A stretch of DNA of 64,000 nt, taken from assembly GCA_947493995.1 (NCBI GenBank), contig CANLTJ010000008.1, positions 1-64,000 on the forward strand. Reading direction: 5' to 3'. Each line of letters opens with the position of its first letter. Position 1 is the first letter of the stretch. The position numbers were made by a program, and so were the translations under genes. Below, one piece after another: positions 8,249-17,225 of this stretch. The notes beneath the pieces were generated by a model. It worked only from the letters and a program-made list of their open reading frames with translations, made no database searches and was not told the DNA's origin. The DNA is from an uncultured Arachnia sp. (GTDB lineage Bacteria > Actinomycetota > Actinomycetes > Propionibacteriales > Propionibacteriaceae).

Positions 8249-8932
8249 GTGACAACTCCCTCTCGTGCCCGCCGCAGCAGGGTGCGCATGACGTCGACGG
8301 AGCGACGGGAGCAACTTCTTCTCATATCCCGGGAACTCTTCGCCGAACGCGGCTTCGAGGGCACCTCCGTCGAAGAGATCGCCGCACGAGCAGGAGTCAG
8401 CAAGCCCGTCGTCTACGAGCACTTCGGCGGCAAGGAGGGCGCATATGCCGTCGTGGTGGATCGCGAGGTCCGTACGCTCCACGACGCCATCCGAGCTGCT
8501 CTCACCACGCAGGACGCAGGCCCGCGAGAGCTTCTGGAGCGCGGCGCCCTGGCCCTGTTGGACTACATTGATCAGTGCCCCGACGGATTCCGCATCCTCA
8601 ACCGCGACTCGTCACTCCAGGGTCCGGGCGGATCGTTCGCTTCCATCCTCAGCGACATCGCCGCGCAAGTGGAGGACATTCTGGCGGCCGAGTTCTCGCG
8701 GCTCGCTCTCGATCCTCAGTTCGCCGGCCTGTACGCCCAGGCCCTGGTGGGGCTGGTGGCGATGACGGGCCAGCAGTGGTTGGAGAACCGCGAACCGGAC
8801 CGCCTCGTGGTGGCTCGCCACCTCATCAACCTGGCCTGGAACGGCATGGCCCACCTGAAGCCGGAACCCCAACTGATCACCGAGGTACTCGACGGCCGCC
8901 GCCCCGCCCACACCGAGGATTCGACGGCGTAA
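8249..8932 (+). CDS. TetR-family transcriptional regulator
   Basis: 227 residues. A canonical N-terminal TetR helix-turn-helix spans about residues 18-62 (RREQLLLISRELFAERGFEG, then SVEEIAARAGVSKPVVYEHF). The C-terminal ligand domain contains GLVAMTGQQWLE and is typical of a common actinobacterial subgroup. The GTG at 8249 is the first start; ATG at 8288 is an alternative. It runs divergently from the Rpf-like gene and converges on the MarR gene with a 3-bp gap. No neighbouring target is evident. Confidence 0.9.
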   Translation: MTTPSRARRSRVRMTSTERREQLLLISRELFAERGFEGTSVEEIAARAGVSKPVVYEHFGGKEGAYAVVVDREVRTLHDAIRAALTTQDAGPRELLERGALALLDYIDQCPDGFRILNRDSSLQGPGGSFASILSDIAAQVEDILAAEFSRLALDPQFAGLYAQALVGLVAMTGQQWLENREPDRLVVARHLINLAWNGMAHLKPEPQLITEVLDGRRPAHTEDSTA

Positions 8933-8935
8933 CCG

Positions 8936-9442
8936 TCACCCGGTGGGCTCCTGCCCCCTCGCATCGCTCAACAATCGGCGCAGCAAATCCGCAAGACCGT
9001 CCTGCTGGGAGGTCGTCCACTCCTTCAGCAGCGACTCTTCCAACGCGATGAGACCACCCATCGCATCGTCGACGAGTTCCCTTCCCTGCGGGGTCAGCTC
9101 AACAAGCGCCCCCCGACCGTCCTCCGGGTTCGGCAGCCGCGTCACCAGCCCCCGTGCCCGCAGGCGGTCGATGCGATGGGTCATCGTTCCCGACGTGACA
9201 TGCGTCTCCGCCAGCAGTTTCCCGGGCGACAGCCGGTGCGGTTCCCCGGCGCGTCGCAGCGCGGCGAGAACGTCGAACTCCCAGGCCTCCAGCCCACGAT
9301 CTGCGAAGCACTGTTTGCGATGGGTGTCGAGGATGGCGGCCAGCCGGTGGATGCGCGACCACACCTGCATGGAGTCGACGGCGAGGTCGGGCCGCTGGGC
9401 GCGCCAGGCTGCCACCACCTCGTCCACCTCATCGGGGGTCAT
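8936..9442 (-). CDS. MarR-family transcriptional regulator
   Basis: 168 residues. The winged helix is visible: WEFDVLAALRRAG, LSPGKLLAETHVTSGTMTHR as recognition region, and the wing LVTRLPNPEDGRGALVELT. The ATG at 9442 (MTPDEVDEVV) overlaps the end of ispE by 14 nt, so the two are co-transcribed and probably translationally coupled. Effector unknown. Confidence 0.9.
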   Translation of the reverse strand: MTPDEVDEVVAAWRAQRPDLAVDSMQVWSRIHRLAAILDTHRKQCFADRGLEAWEFDVLAALRRAGEPHRLSPGKLLAETHVTSGTMTHRIDRLRARGLVTRLPNPEDGRGALVELTPQGRELVDDAMGGLIALEESLLKEWTTSQQDGLADLLRRLLSDARGQEPTG

Positions 9443-10340
9443 GATCCTCCTCAACACCGGGAACGGGAGCGACGGCGTTGCGCACGGCACGGACGCCGGA
9501 AAAGACGCTCAGCGCCTCGGACACCAGCGATGCGCCCTCCTGCGACTCCGAGAGGAATGCACAGGTGGGACCGGAGCCACTGATGACTGCCCCCAGCGCG
9601 CCCGCGTCGAGACCCAGCTGCAGGGTGCTGCCCAGCGTCGGCTGCAACGAGATGGCCGCTTCCGAGAGATCGTTGACAAGATTCCTGCCCACCCCCGCCA
9701 CATCGCCCTCCGCGAGGGCGTCCAGGAGTGCCTGCGGGATGACGGGCTTCGACGGCTCAGCCGTCCGGTCGAACTCGCGGAAGACCGACGGCGTCGACAA
9801 CCCGGTGTGGGACAGCGCCAGTGTCCAGTGATAGGTGCCCTTGCTGGTGAGTGGCTGGATGACGTCTCCACGGCCGGTCCCGATGGCCGTGCCACCGGTC
9901 AGCAGAAACGGAACGTCGGCACCGAGTTGCGCTGCCATATCCCGCAACTCCGAACTGCTCGCCGGCCCACCCCACAGGAGATTGCAGGCCACGAGCACGG
10001 CGGCGGCATCGGCTGATCCACCGGCCATTCCCCCCGCCACCGGGATGCGTTTGCGCACCGTGATGTGGCAACCGGCATCCTCCACCCCGGCACGATGCGC
10101 CAATAATCGAGCGGCACGAATCGCCAAGTTGGTGTCGTCGGTGGGCAGGAACGCCGACCCCTCACCCCTGAACAGCACGCGGAAGACGCCGGGGTTGGCG
10201 GTCTCCACCACCAGCTCGTCGCGCAGGGACAACGCTTGGAACACAGTGCCCAGCTCGTGATACCCGGTGTCGTCGGCCGCGCCGACGCACAGGGCCAGAT
10301 TCACCTTCGCGGGGACACGCACCCGCACCGCCTGAGCCAC
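9429..10340 (-). CDS. ispE: 4-diphosphocytidyl-2-C-methyl-D-erythritol kinase
   Basis: 303-residue GHMP kinase that phosphorylates CDP-methylerythritol in the MEP isoprenoid pathway. N-terminal PAKVNLAL, the ATP loop IPVAGGMAGGSADAAA and the C-terminal ISGSGPTCAF are the family signatures. The GTG at 10340 is preferred: a TACGTT hexamer lies 7 nt before it, fitting a leaderless start; a TTG at 10349 is an alternative. It follows rsmA by about 20 bp, the order usual in actinobacteria. Confidence 0.93.
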   Translation of the reverse strand: MAQAVRVRVPAKVNLALCVGAADDTGYHELGTVFQALSLRDELVVETANPGVFRVLFRGEGSAFLPTDDTNLAIRAARLLAHRAGVEDAGCHITVRKRIPVAGGMAGGSADAAAVLVACNLLWGGPASSSELRDMAAQLGADVPFLLTGGTAIGTGRGDVIQPLTSKGTYHWTLALSHTGLSTPSVFREFDRTAEPSKPVIPQALLDALAEGDVAGVGRNLVNDLSEAAISLQPTLGSTLQLGLDAGALGAVISGSGPTCAFLSESQEGASLVSEALSVFSGVRAVRNAVAPVPGVEEDHDPR

Positions 10341-10358
10341 GTCTTTCAACGTAGCCCA

Positions 10359-11222
10359 TCACGAGGATGCGGCCATCCAGGCGGACGCCACGGCCGCGAA
10401 CTGGTCGATGTCCAGCACCTCACCCCGCGCCTGTGGGTCCACGCCGGCCGCCTCGATGATCTGCGACGACGCTGCCGCCGATCCCAGCAGCGGCGCCAAC
10501 GCGGCCCGCAGCATCTTCCGGCGTTGGGCGAAGGCAGCGTCGACGACGGCGAACACCTTTTCCCGGGGAGCGTCGGTGGCTGGCGGATCCCGTCGTTCGA
10601 TTCGCACGAGCCCCGATTCAACGTTCGGAACCGGCCAGAACACTCGGGGCGGCACCGTACCCACCCGCCTGGCCTCCGCGTACCACGCCATCTTCGCGCT
10701 GGGCACGCCGTAGGTTCTGCTGCCGGGCGGAGCCACGAGGCGATCCGCCACCTCGAGCTGCACCATCACCAGACCGGAACTCCAGCCCGGGAAGCGTGCC
10801 AGCAGGTGGAGCAGCACCGGCACCGAGACGTTGTAGGGCAGATTGGCCACCACCGTCGTCACCTCCTCCCCCGGCAGTTCCAGGATCCGCATCGCATCGG
10901 CGTTCACCACCGCGAGGCGCCGCGCGGCCTCACCGCCGAGACGCTCCGTCACAGTCCTCGGCAACTGATCGGCAAGACTCTCCTCGATCTCCACTGCTGT
11001 GACTGCCCGTGCGACGTCCAGGAGGCCGAGCGTCAGGGAGCCGAGCCCGGGGCCAATCTCAAGGACCACGTCGTCGCTCGTCACGCCCGACAGCGCGACG
11101 ATGCGTCGCACCGTATTGGGATCGATGACGAAGTTCTGGCCGCGTTGCTTGGTGGGTCGCAGATCCAGATCAGCTGCGATGCGGCGTATCGACGACGGGT
11201 CGAGGAGCCCGGTCTCAGGCAT
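10359..11222 (-). CDS. rsmA: 16S rRNA dimethyladenosine transferase
   Basis: 287 residues. Dimethylates two adjacent adenines in the 3'-terminal helix of 16S rRNA (KsgA). The SAM-binding motif VLEIGPGLGSLT, the acidic VTAVEIEESL, and the catalytic NLPYN (followed by VSVPVLLHLL) are all present. It overlaps tatD at the start: ATG at 11222, or GTG at 11228, lies just upstream of the tatD stop. Part of the rsmI-tatD-rsmA-ispE run. Confidence 0.95.
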   Translation of the reverse strand: MPETGLLDPSSIRRIAADLDLRPTKQRGQNFVIDPNTVRRIVALSGVTSDDVVLEIGPGLGSLTLGLLDVARAVTAVEIEESLADQLPRTVTERLGGEAARRLAVVNADAMRILELPGEEVTTVVANLPYNVSVPVLLHLLARFPGWSSGLVMVQLEVADRLVAPPGSRTYGVPSAKMAWYAEARRVGTVPPRVFWPVPNVESGLVRIERRDPPATDAPREKVFAVVDAAFAQRRKMLRAALAPLLGSAAASSQIIEAAGVDPQARGEVLDIDQFAAVASAWMAASS

Positions 11223-12084
11223 CCGCACCCCAGGGACCGCCGTAGGCGTCGAACGTGTTCCTGACCAGCTGATCGCAGAATTCGTCGAGATCCGTGCCCG
11301 TCAGATCAGCCAGGAATCGCACCGTGTGGGGCAGCAGATAGGGCGCGTTCGGCTTGCCCCGCTCCGGCTTCGGCGTCAGGTACGGGGCGTCGGTCTCCAC
11401 AAGCAGCTTCTCGGGTGGGACGACGGCCACCGCCTCACGCAGGGAATCGGCACTGCCGAAAGTCACGACCCCCGGGATGGAGAGCCAATAGCCACGCGAG
11501 ACACACTCCCGGGCAAACTCCGCATCACCGGAGAAGCAGTGCATGACCACGCGCTCCGGTGGCTCCGTGGTGTCCAGCACGTTCAGGATGTCCTGATGAG
11601 CATCCCTGTCGTGGATCATCAACGTCAGGTTGAGTTCCCGAGCGAGGCGGATGTGGGCACGGAAGGAATGCACCTGCGCCATGCGCCCGTCCTCGCTGCG
11701 GGTGCGGAAATGATCCAACCCCGTCTCGCCGATCGAGCGGACCTGACTGAAACGGGCCAGCGCCGGCACCTGTGCAAGTTCGGCGTCGAGTGCTTCCTGG
11801 CCCTGCTGCTCGAAAAGGTGGGCGGCGTGGTTGGGGTGCAGCGCCACTGCGGCCACCACTTGCGGATCCGCCTGCGCCAGGGAGATGGCCTCCCGGGAGG
11901 ACTCCAGGTCGTAGCCGACGTCGATGACTCGGGTGACCCCCACCTGTCTCGCCAGCTCCAGAGAGTCCTTGGCGGACAGACCCGAGAATTGCCGGGTGGA
12001 GAGGAAGTGCGTGTGATTGTCCACCACAGGGCGGGGCAGCGCCTCGGGCAGTGGTGGCAGCGTGAGCTCCTCGATGGCGTTCAT
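11215..12084 (-). CDS. tatD: TatD-family metal-dependent hydrolase
   Basis: 289-residue TIM-barrel DNase-like hydrolase. Metal ligands are in VDNHTHF (HxH), the Glu of SIGETGLDHF, VMHCFSG and LVETDAPYLTPK. Members act as 3'-5' exonucleases in DNA quality control. The start codon overlaps the rsmI stop (ATGA), and its own stop overlaps rsmA, so the three form one tightly packed operon. Confidence 0.93.
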   Translation of the reverse strand: MNAIEELTLPPLPEALPRPVVDNHTHFLSTRQFSGLSAKDSLELARQVGVTRVIDVGYDLESSREAISLAQADPQVVAAVALHPNHAAHLFEQQGQEALDAELAQVPALARFSQVRSIGETGLDHFRTRSEDGRMAQVHSFRAHIRLARELNLTLMIHDRDAHQDILNVLDTTEPPERVVMHCFSGDAEFARECVSRGYWLSIPGVVTFGSADSLREAVAVVPPEKLLVETDAPYLTPKPERGKPNAPYLLPHTVRFLADLTGTDLDEFCDQLVRNTFDAYGGPWGADA

Positions 12085-12932
12085 GCCGTGTCCTTCCTGG
12101 CCGCGAGCGCGGCTTCGTACAGCTCCTTGCGATTGGCGCCCGTCGCGTCTGCGACACCACGCACCGCACTGGACAGTTTCTCACCATCTTCGATCCGGGC
12201 GGCCACCAGTTCCAGCGCATCGTCCACACCGGTGCGCTGTTCCCCGGCCCCACCCACCACGACAGTCACCTCACCCCGCACGCCGCCGGTGGCCCATTCC
12301 CGCAGCGAGGTCAGCGTGCCGCGCACCACCTCCTCGTAGGGTTTGGTCAACTCTCGACACACCACGGCCGCACGATCAGCTCCCACCACTTCCGCCGCGT
12401 CGGTCAGAAAGCCGGCCAGACGGTGGGGTGCTTCGAAGAACACCATGGTGCGTGTTTCGGCTGCCAGTAACGTGAGTCGAGCCCTTCGCTCCCCCGACTT
12501 GCGTGGGAGAAAACCCTCAAAGCAGAACCGGTCGGTGGGGAGCCCGGATACTGCCAGCGCCGTCAGGACGGCTGAAGGACCGGGCAGCGCAGTTACCCGC
12601 AAATCACGTTCGATGCATGCCCTCACGATGCGGTAGCCGGGATCGCTGACCGACGGCATCCCCGCGTCCGTGACCAGCGCGACCGTCCGGCCAGCCGCGA
12701 TGGCATCGAGCAGTTCACCCGTCCGGGCCTCCTCGTTGCCTTCATAGAAGGACACGACGCGCCCGCCGGCCGCGACCTGCAATCGACGCAGCAGTGTCCC
12801 GAACTTGCGGGTGTCCTCGGCGGCCACGATGTCCGCGTCCGCAAGCAATGAGCGCAATGACTCGCTGGCGTCGCGGTGGGATCCGATAGGGGTCGCGGCC
12901 AGCACAAGTGCGCCGGTGGAAGGGGGGCTCAT
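12081..12932 (-). CDS. rsmI: 16S rRNA (cytidine-2'-O)-methyltransferase RsmI
   Basis: 283 residues of the tetrapyrrole-methylase-like fold that 2'-O-methylates C1402 of 16S rRNA. Signatures: LVLAATPIGSHRDAS at the N-terminus, VAAEDTRKFGTLL, VALVTDAGMPSVSDPGYR, and FEGFLPRKSGERRARL. Its start is probably leaderless: TAGGCT lies 6 nt upstream of the ATG. First gene of the minus-strand operon and divergent from pmt. Confidence 0.94.
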   Translation of the reverse strand: MSPPSTGALVLAATPIGSHRDASESLRSLLADADIVAAEDTRKFGTLLRRLQVAAGGRVVSFYEGNEEARTGELLDAIAAGRTVALVTDAGMPSVSDPGYRIVRACIERDLRVTALPGPSAVLTALAVSGLPTDRFCFEGFLPRKSGERRARLTLLAAETRTMVFFEAPHRLAGFLTDAAEVVGADRAAVVCRELTKPYEEVVRGTLTSLREWATGGVRGEVTVVVGGAGEQRTGVDDALELVAARIEDGEKLSSAVRGVADATGANRKELYEAALAARKDTA

Positions 12933-12938
12933 GGCATC

Positions 12939-12948
12939 AGCCTAGAAT
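12939..12948. promoter_or_regulatory. Back-to-back -10 boxes of rsmI and pmt
   Basis: On the minus strand TAGGCT (12944-12939) lies 6 nt before the rsmI ATG. On the plus strand TAGAAT (12943-12948) lies 7 nt before a GTG at 12956 in the pmt frame. The two hexamers overlap by 2 bp, so the two promoters would exclude each other and both transcripts would be leaderless. Confidence 0.5.
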
Positions 12949-12955
12949 GCTCGAC

Positions 12956-14515
12956 GTGCTGACAACTGTTGAGGCGCTCGACGAGGGCCGCATGACGGAT
13001 CGCCGCGCCGGCTGGCTGGTGACGATCGGGATCACCGTCATGGCGTTCGTGCTGCGCGTGATCAACCTGGGATTTCCGCACAAGGTGATCTTCGACGAGA
13101 CCTACTACGCCAAGGATGCATGGTCGATCCTGCAGGTCGGGTATGAGCGCCAGTGGCCCGATCCGCAGGAGGATCGCAACGCCGAGATCCTCAGTGGAGA
13201 CCTCTCCGGGGTGCTCGACGAGCCGTCCTTCATCGTGCATCCGCCGTTGGGAAAACTGCTCATCGGTTGGGGCGAGCAGTTCTTCGGCATGACCCCGTTC
13301 GGTTGGCGCATCGCGGCCTGCATCTTCGGGGCCCTCATGGTGTTCTTCGTGATTCGCCTGGCCCGCCGCCTGTCGCGATCCACGCTCGTCGGGGCCATCG
13401 CCGGCATCCTCGTCACCTTCGACGGTCTCGCGTTCGTCATGAGCCGGATCGCATTGCTCGACATCTTCCAGGCCACGTTCGCCGTCGCTGCCATCTCAGC
13501 GCTCGTCGCGGACCGGGACTGGTTCAGACACAAACTCAGCCGTCACCTGCGTCGACACGAGTTGCGTGATCTGGGAGGACGCTACGGGCCGCTGCTGCTC
13601 TGGCGGCCGTGGCGCATCATCGCAGGCATCATGTTCGGCGCATCCATCGCCGTGAAATGGAACACCCTCTACATGCTGGCCGCCTTCGGCATCGTCACCG
13701 TCGTCTGGGATCTGGGTGCCCGACGGTTGGCCGGGGCGGGCCGGAAGTCGTTGATCTCCATCCTCGGCGACGGCGTGGGGGCATTCGTCCAGCTCGTGGT
13801 TGTCGCCGTGCCCGTCTACCTCGCGTCGTGGACCAAGTGGCTCACCACGAGCGGCGGCTGGGACAGGCAGTGGGGGGCGGAGAACCCCGAGGACCCCGTC
13901 GTCATGCGCTTCGGGAACGCGCTGGGTTCGCTGTGGCACTACCACGTTGCCATGTACGACTTCCACACCGGCGACGGCATGCAGGAGGCCACCCACCCCT
14001 ACGAGGCTCATCCCGCCGGCTGGCTGTTCATGGTGCGGCCCATCGGCGTCGACGCCGAGAACGGGATCGAGCCGGGGACCGGCGGCTGCGAAGCGGTGGA
14101 GACCACGTGTCTGCGGGTCATCTCCGCGATGGGCACTCCCCTGCTGTGGTGGCTGGCCGCGTTCGCGTTGATTGCAGCGCTCTGGTTCTGGCTGGGCAAG
14201 CGGGACTGGCGCTATTCGGTGCCCGTGATCGCCGTGGCATCGGTCTGGCTGCCATGGTTCCAGTACTCCGGGCGCCCGCTGTTCTTCTTCTACGCCATCG
14301 TGATCATTCCGTTCTCCGCCACGGCGCTGGCAATGGTGATGGGCAAGCTCCTCGGGCCTGCCGACGGTCCGCGACGACGCATGAGAGCCATGGCGCTGGG
14401 GACGACCCTGGCGCTGATCATCGTGAACTTCGCCTTCATCTTCCCGGTGCTGACCGACGAGCTGATGACCCGACCGGCCTGGCTCATGCGAATGTGGTTC
14501 GGCACCTGGATCTGA
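12956..14515 (+). CDS. pmt: Polyprenyl-phosphate-mannose--protein mannosyltransferase
   Basis: 519-residue GT-C (GT39) integral membrane enzyme that O-mannosylates secreted proteins. The catalytic acidic pair is in VIFDETYYAKDAW in the first extracytoplasmic loop. About ten hydrophobic segments follow, and the C-terminal region contains SVWLPWFQYSGRPLFFFYA, typical of actinobacterial Pmt. The GTG at 12956 fits a leaderless promoter; ATGs at 12947 and 12992 are alternatives. It sits divergent to rsmI, an arrangement common in actinobacteria. Confidence 0.92.
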   Translation: MLTTVEALDEGRMTDRRAGWLVTIGITVMAFVLRVINLGFPHKVIFDETYYAKDAWSILQVGYERQWPDPQEDRNAEILSGDLSGVLDEPSFIVHPPLGKLLIGWGEQFFGMTPFGWRIAACIFGALMVFFVIRLARRLSRSTLVGAIAGILVTFDGLAFVMSRIALLDIFQATFAVAAISALVADRDWFRHKLSRHLRRHELRDLGGRYGPLLLWRPWRIIAGIMFGASIAVKWNTLYMLAAFGIVTVVWDLGARRLAGAGRKSLISILGDGVGAFVQLVVVAVPVYLASWTKWLTTSGGWDRQWGAENPEDPVVMRFGNALGSLWHYHVAMYDFHTGDGMQEATHPYEAHPAGWLFMVRPIGVDAENGIEPGTGGCEAVETTCLRVISAMGTPLLWWLAAFALIAALWFWLGKRDWRYSVPVIAVASVWLPWFQYSGRPLFFFYAIVIIPFSATALAMVMGKLLGPADGPRRRMRAMALGTTLALIIVNFAFIFPVLTDELMTRPAWLMRMWFGTWI

Positions 14516-14526
14516 GGATCGAGGCG

Positions 14527-15636
14527 TCAGTGACGTCCCAGCTTGCTTCCCAGCGAGCGCACCTGGGCACGCATGCGGGATGACACAGGCAGGGCGACGT
14601 CGCGCCTTACGGTCCCGAGCAGCAGCGACGCGAGCCAGCATCCGCTGGCCGTGCCGTTCATCAACTCGCCACGGCCGTTGCCGCGGGCGTAGTACCCGCC
14701 GGGGATCGCGGAGGCTCCGACGGCGGGGCGGCCGTGATCGCTGGGGTCGATGACGAGACGGGATGCTTGCATGTCGGAGGCACCGAGCGTGGCCTCGGCC
14801 CAGCGCAGCAGCTCCGTCGCCGCGCCGCCGAAGGATGCGGGACTGGTCTTGACTCCCAGCAGCAACGTCTCATCACCGTCGGGGCGCACCATCCATACCG
14901 GTGGACCGGCCAGTAGCGAAACTGCTTGCACCGTCTCCTCGGTCCGGCAGCGCAGCACGGGCACCCATTGCGGCCGTCCCACCCGAGCTGTCCTGCCCCA
15001 CGGAGTGATGCCCATCGTGTCCAACACTGCGACGGCGCGGGTCACCTCCAGCTCGCGGGCCCAGGCGGCATTGTCGCGATGCGCCACCACTGACATGCCG
15101 TCGCGCCGTTGCAGGTGAGTGACGGTTGCGTCGTAGCGAATCACCGCGCCCGCCGTCGCGGCCTGGGAGGCGAGCGCCGCGCCGTACACCGCCGGGTTCA
15201 CGGCCAGAGCCTCCGACGTCAGCCAGGCACCAGCACGATGCGCCTCGTTGACCTCCACCACGTCCACGTCTGCCCCGGCCTCGGTCATGAGCTTCGCCAC
15301 GTTCCGCAACTCGCGGGCAAGGGACACACCCAGGGAATGATCGTGCAACGGCAACACCAGATGCTCCACGCCACCCGCTGCCAGCACCCGTCTGATCTCC
15401 GACATGCCGGACAGATTCCGACGAACGTGCTCGTGCGCCGACTCGTCGCCGTAGGCACCTGCCATGGTGGCCACCGTGCTGGCGTGCGCGCATGCCGCAA
15501 CGCCGTGCCCGACGCTGGCCGAGGCGCCTTCCGGATTCGGGTCGAGGACGGTGACGCTGAATCCCTCCGACGCGAGGCGTCTCGCAGCGGTGAGTCCTGC
15601 CACCGTTGCCCCGATCACCACGACGTCGCGTGCCAT
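14527..15636 (-). CDS. FAD-dependent oxidoreductase (DAO-like)
   Basis: 369 residues. The N-terminal dinucleotide fold VVVIGATVAGLTAARR is a variant of the GxGxxG motif with Thr in place of the second Gly; VTVLDPNPEG binds the ribose. The C-terminal PAVGASAIPGGYYARGNGR resembles the FAD-contacting region of glycine/D-amino-acid oxidase-like enzymes. Substrate unknown. It converges on pmt with 11 bp between stops and is divergent from the permease. Confidence 0.78.
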   Translation of the reverse strand: MARDVVVIGATVAGLTAARRLASEGFSVTVLDPNPEGASASVGHGVAACAHASTVATMAGAYGDESAHEHVRRNLSGMSEIRRVLAAGGVEHLVLPLHDHSLGVSLARELRNVAKLMTEAGADVDVVEVNEAHRAGAWLTSEALAVNPAVYGAALASQAATAGAVIRYDATVTHLQRRDGMSVVAHRDNAAWARELEVTRAVAVLDTMGITPWGRTARVGRPQWVPVLRCRTEETVQAVSLLAGPPVWMVRPDGDETLLLGVKTSPASFGGAATELLRWAEATLGASDMQASRLVIDPSDHGRPAVGASAIPGGYYARGNGRGELMNGTASGCWLASLLLGTVRRDVALPVSSRMRAQVRSLGSKLGRH

Positions 15637-15736
15637 GCCTCACACGATACCGGGCAATGCGTTTGCTCACGGAGGCACCTCGTCTTCGGGGTCGGGGCCG
15701 CTCTTCAGTAGCCTTTCCCGGACGAAAGGAAGACCC

Positions 15737-17191
15737 ATGCTGGGCTGGAGCCTCCACAACGACGGCAATCTTGATCCGGGCGCCGTGGTGATGCCCCGCC
15801 AGCGACTCGGCTGGGGTCGCACCATTGGTCTCGGCGCGCAACACGTGGTGGCCATGTTCGGCGCCACGTTCGTCTTCCCGCTGCTGATGGGTCTCAATCC
15901 GCAGCTCGCCGTGATGATGAGCGGCGTCGCGACGCTGATCTTCCTCGTCGCCGTCAAGCACAGGGTGCCCAGCTACCTGGGTTCCAGCGCATCCTTCGTG
16001 GGCGTGGCCACCGCCATCTACGGCGCCGGCGGCGATCCTGCCGACCTCACCGGGGCGCTGTTCGTCGTGGGTCTCCTGCTGTTCATGGTGGGTCTCATCA
16101 TCCACTTCGCCGGTGCCCGAGTCATCCACCGTGCCCTGCCGCCGGTGGTGACCGGTGCGGTGGTGATGTTGATCGGCTTCAACCTGGCACCCGTGGTGGC
16201 CCGGGTCTACTGGCCCGTCGATCCTTGGCTCGCGTTCACGGTGATGCTGGTGGTGATCGGCCTCAGCGTCGGCCTGCGCGGCTTTTTGGGACGCATCGCC
16301 ATCTTCCTGTCGCTGGTGATCGGCTATGTCCTCAGCTTCATCTTTGACCTCGTACTCGGTCCCCGCGAGCAGGCGGCCGACGACGGCAGCGTCACCATGG
16401 TGGACCGCGTCGACTGGTCGGGGGTGGCCACTGCGGACTGGCTGGGGTTGCCTCCCCTCACGGACCTGGCGAACTGGACCTACGGTGCCGCTGACAACGT
16501 CGTCGGGCTGCACCTGCCAACCTTCAACGTCGCGCTGATCGTCATCGCCCTGCCCGTGGTGATCGCACTGATTGCCGAGAACACCGGGCACGTCAAGGCG
16601 GTCGCCGAAATGACCGGGGAGGACCTGGATCCGGTGATGGGTCGCGCGATCGCCGCCGACGGTGCGGGCTCCATGGTGGCCACCGTCGTCGGGGCCGGCC
16701 CCACCACCACCTATGCCGAGAACATCGGCGTCATGGCAGCCACCCGGGTATACTCCACGGCCGCCTACGTGGTGGCCGCGGTCGTGGCCATCGGTTTCGG
16801 CTTCTCCCCCAAATTCGGTGCAGTGATCTCCGCGACGCCCAGCGCGGTCCTCGGCGGCATCACCGTCGTCCTCTACGGGATGATCGGCCTGCTGGGCGCG
16901 AAGATCTGGAAGGAGAACAACGTCGATTTCGGCAATCCCCTCAACCTCATTCCGGCCGCCGCGGGGATCATCATCGGCGTCGGCGACGTGCAGCTGAGCT
17001 TCGGCGACTTCACGCTCGGCGGGATCGCTCTCGGCACCATCGTCACCGTCGCCGTGTATCACTTGGCCCACGCGATCGCCCCGCGGGAACTCCGGGAAGC
17101 CGCCGACGGCGCCACCATGATCTACGACTCCCCGGGCATCTACACCGACAGCGTGGACGAGCCGGTGGACGAGCCGGTGGACAAGGACTGA
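15737..17191 (+). CDS. uraA: Uracil permease, NCS2 (UraA-like)
   Basis: 484-residue NCS2 transporter with about 14 membrane segments. GAQHVVAMFGATFVFPLLMG near the N-terminus, the motif ENTGHVKAVAEMTG and the pore region TTYAENIGVMAATRVYS are characteristic of uracil-type permeases. It should import uracil by proton symport. The C-terminus carries an acidic tail with a repeated VDEP. ATG 15737 is preceded by AAAGGAAG. No pyrimidine biosynthesis gene adjoins. Confidence 0.88.
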   Translation: MLGWSLHNDGNLDPGAVVMPRQRLGWGRTIGLGAQHVVAMFGATFVFPLLMGLNPQLAVMMSGVATLIFLVAVKHRVPSYLGSSASFVGVATAIYGAGGDPADLTGALFVVGLLLFMVGLIIHFAGARVIHRALPPVVTGAVVMLIGFNLAPVVARVYWPVDPWLAFTVMLVVIGLSVGLRGFLGRIAIFLSLVIGYVLSFIFDLVLGPREQAADDGSVTMVDRVDWSGVATADWLGLPPLTDLANWTYGAADNVVGLHLPTFNVALIVIALPVVIALIAENTGHVKAVAEMTGEDLDPVMGRAIAADGAGSMVATVVGAGPTTTYAENIGVMAATRVYSTAAYVVAAVVAIGFGFSPKFGAVISATPSAVLGGITVVLYGMIGLLGAKIWKENNVDFGNPLNLIPAAAGIIIGVGDVQLSFGDFTLGGIALGTIVTVAVYHLAHAIAPRELREAADGATMIYDSPGIYTDSVDEPVDEPVDKD

Positions 17192-17213
17192 CGGCGCTCT
17201 GCGCCCTGTCAGC

Positions 17214-17219
17214 TAGTTT
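17214..17219 (+). promoter_or_regulatory. -10 box of leaderless promoter, flavin reductase
   Basis: TAGTTT followed by 6 nt and the GTG at 17226. No Shine-Dalgarno sequence. Confidence 0.45.
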
Positions 17220-17225
17220 GGGGCC

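Noticed and set aside
14873..17071. 732-aa minus-strand frame opposite the uracil permease
   Set aside because: Composition is His/Asp/Gly-rich without motifs. The plus strand holds a clear NCS2 permease, so this is a shadow caused by high GC.
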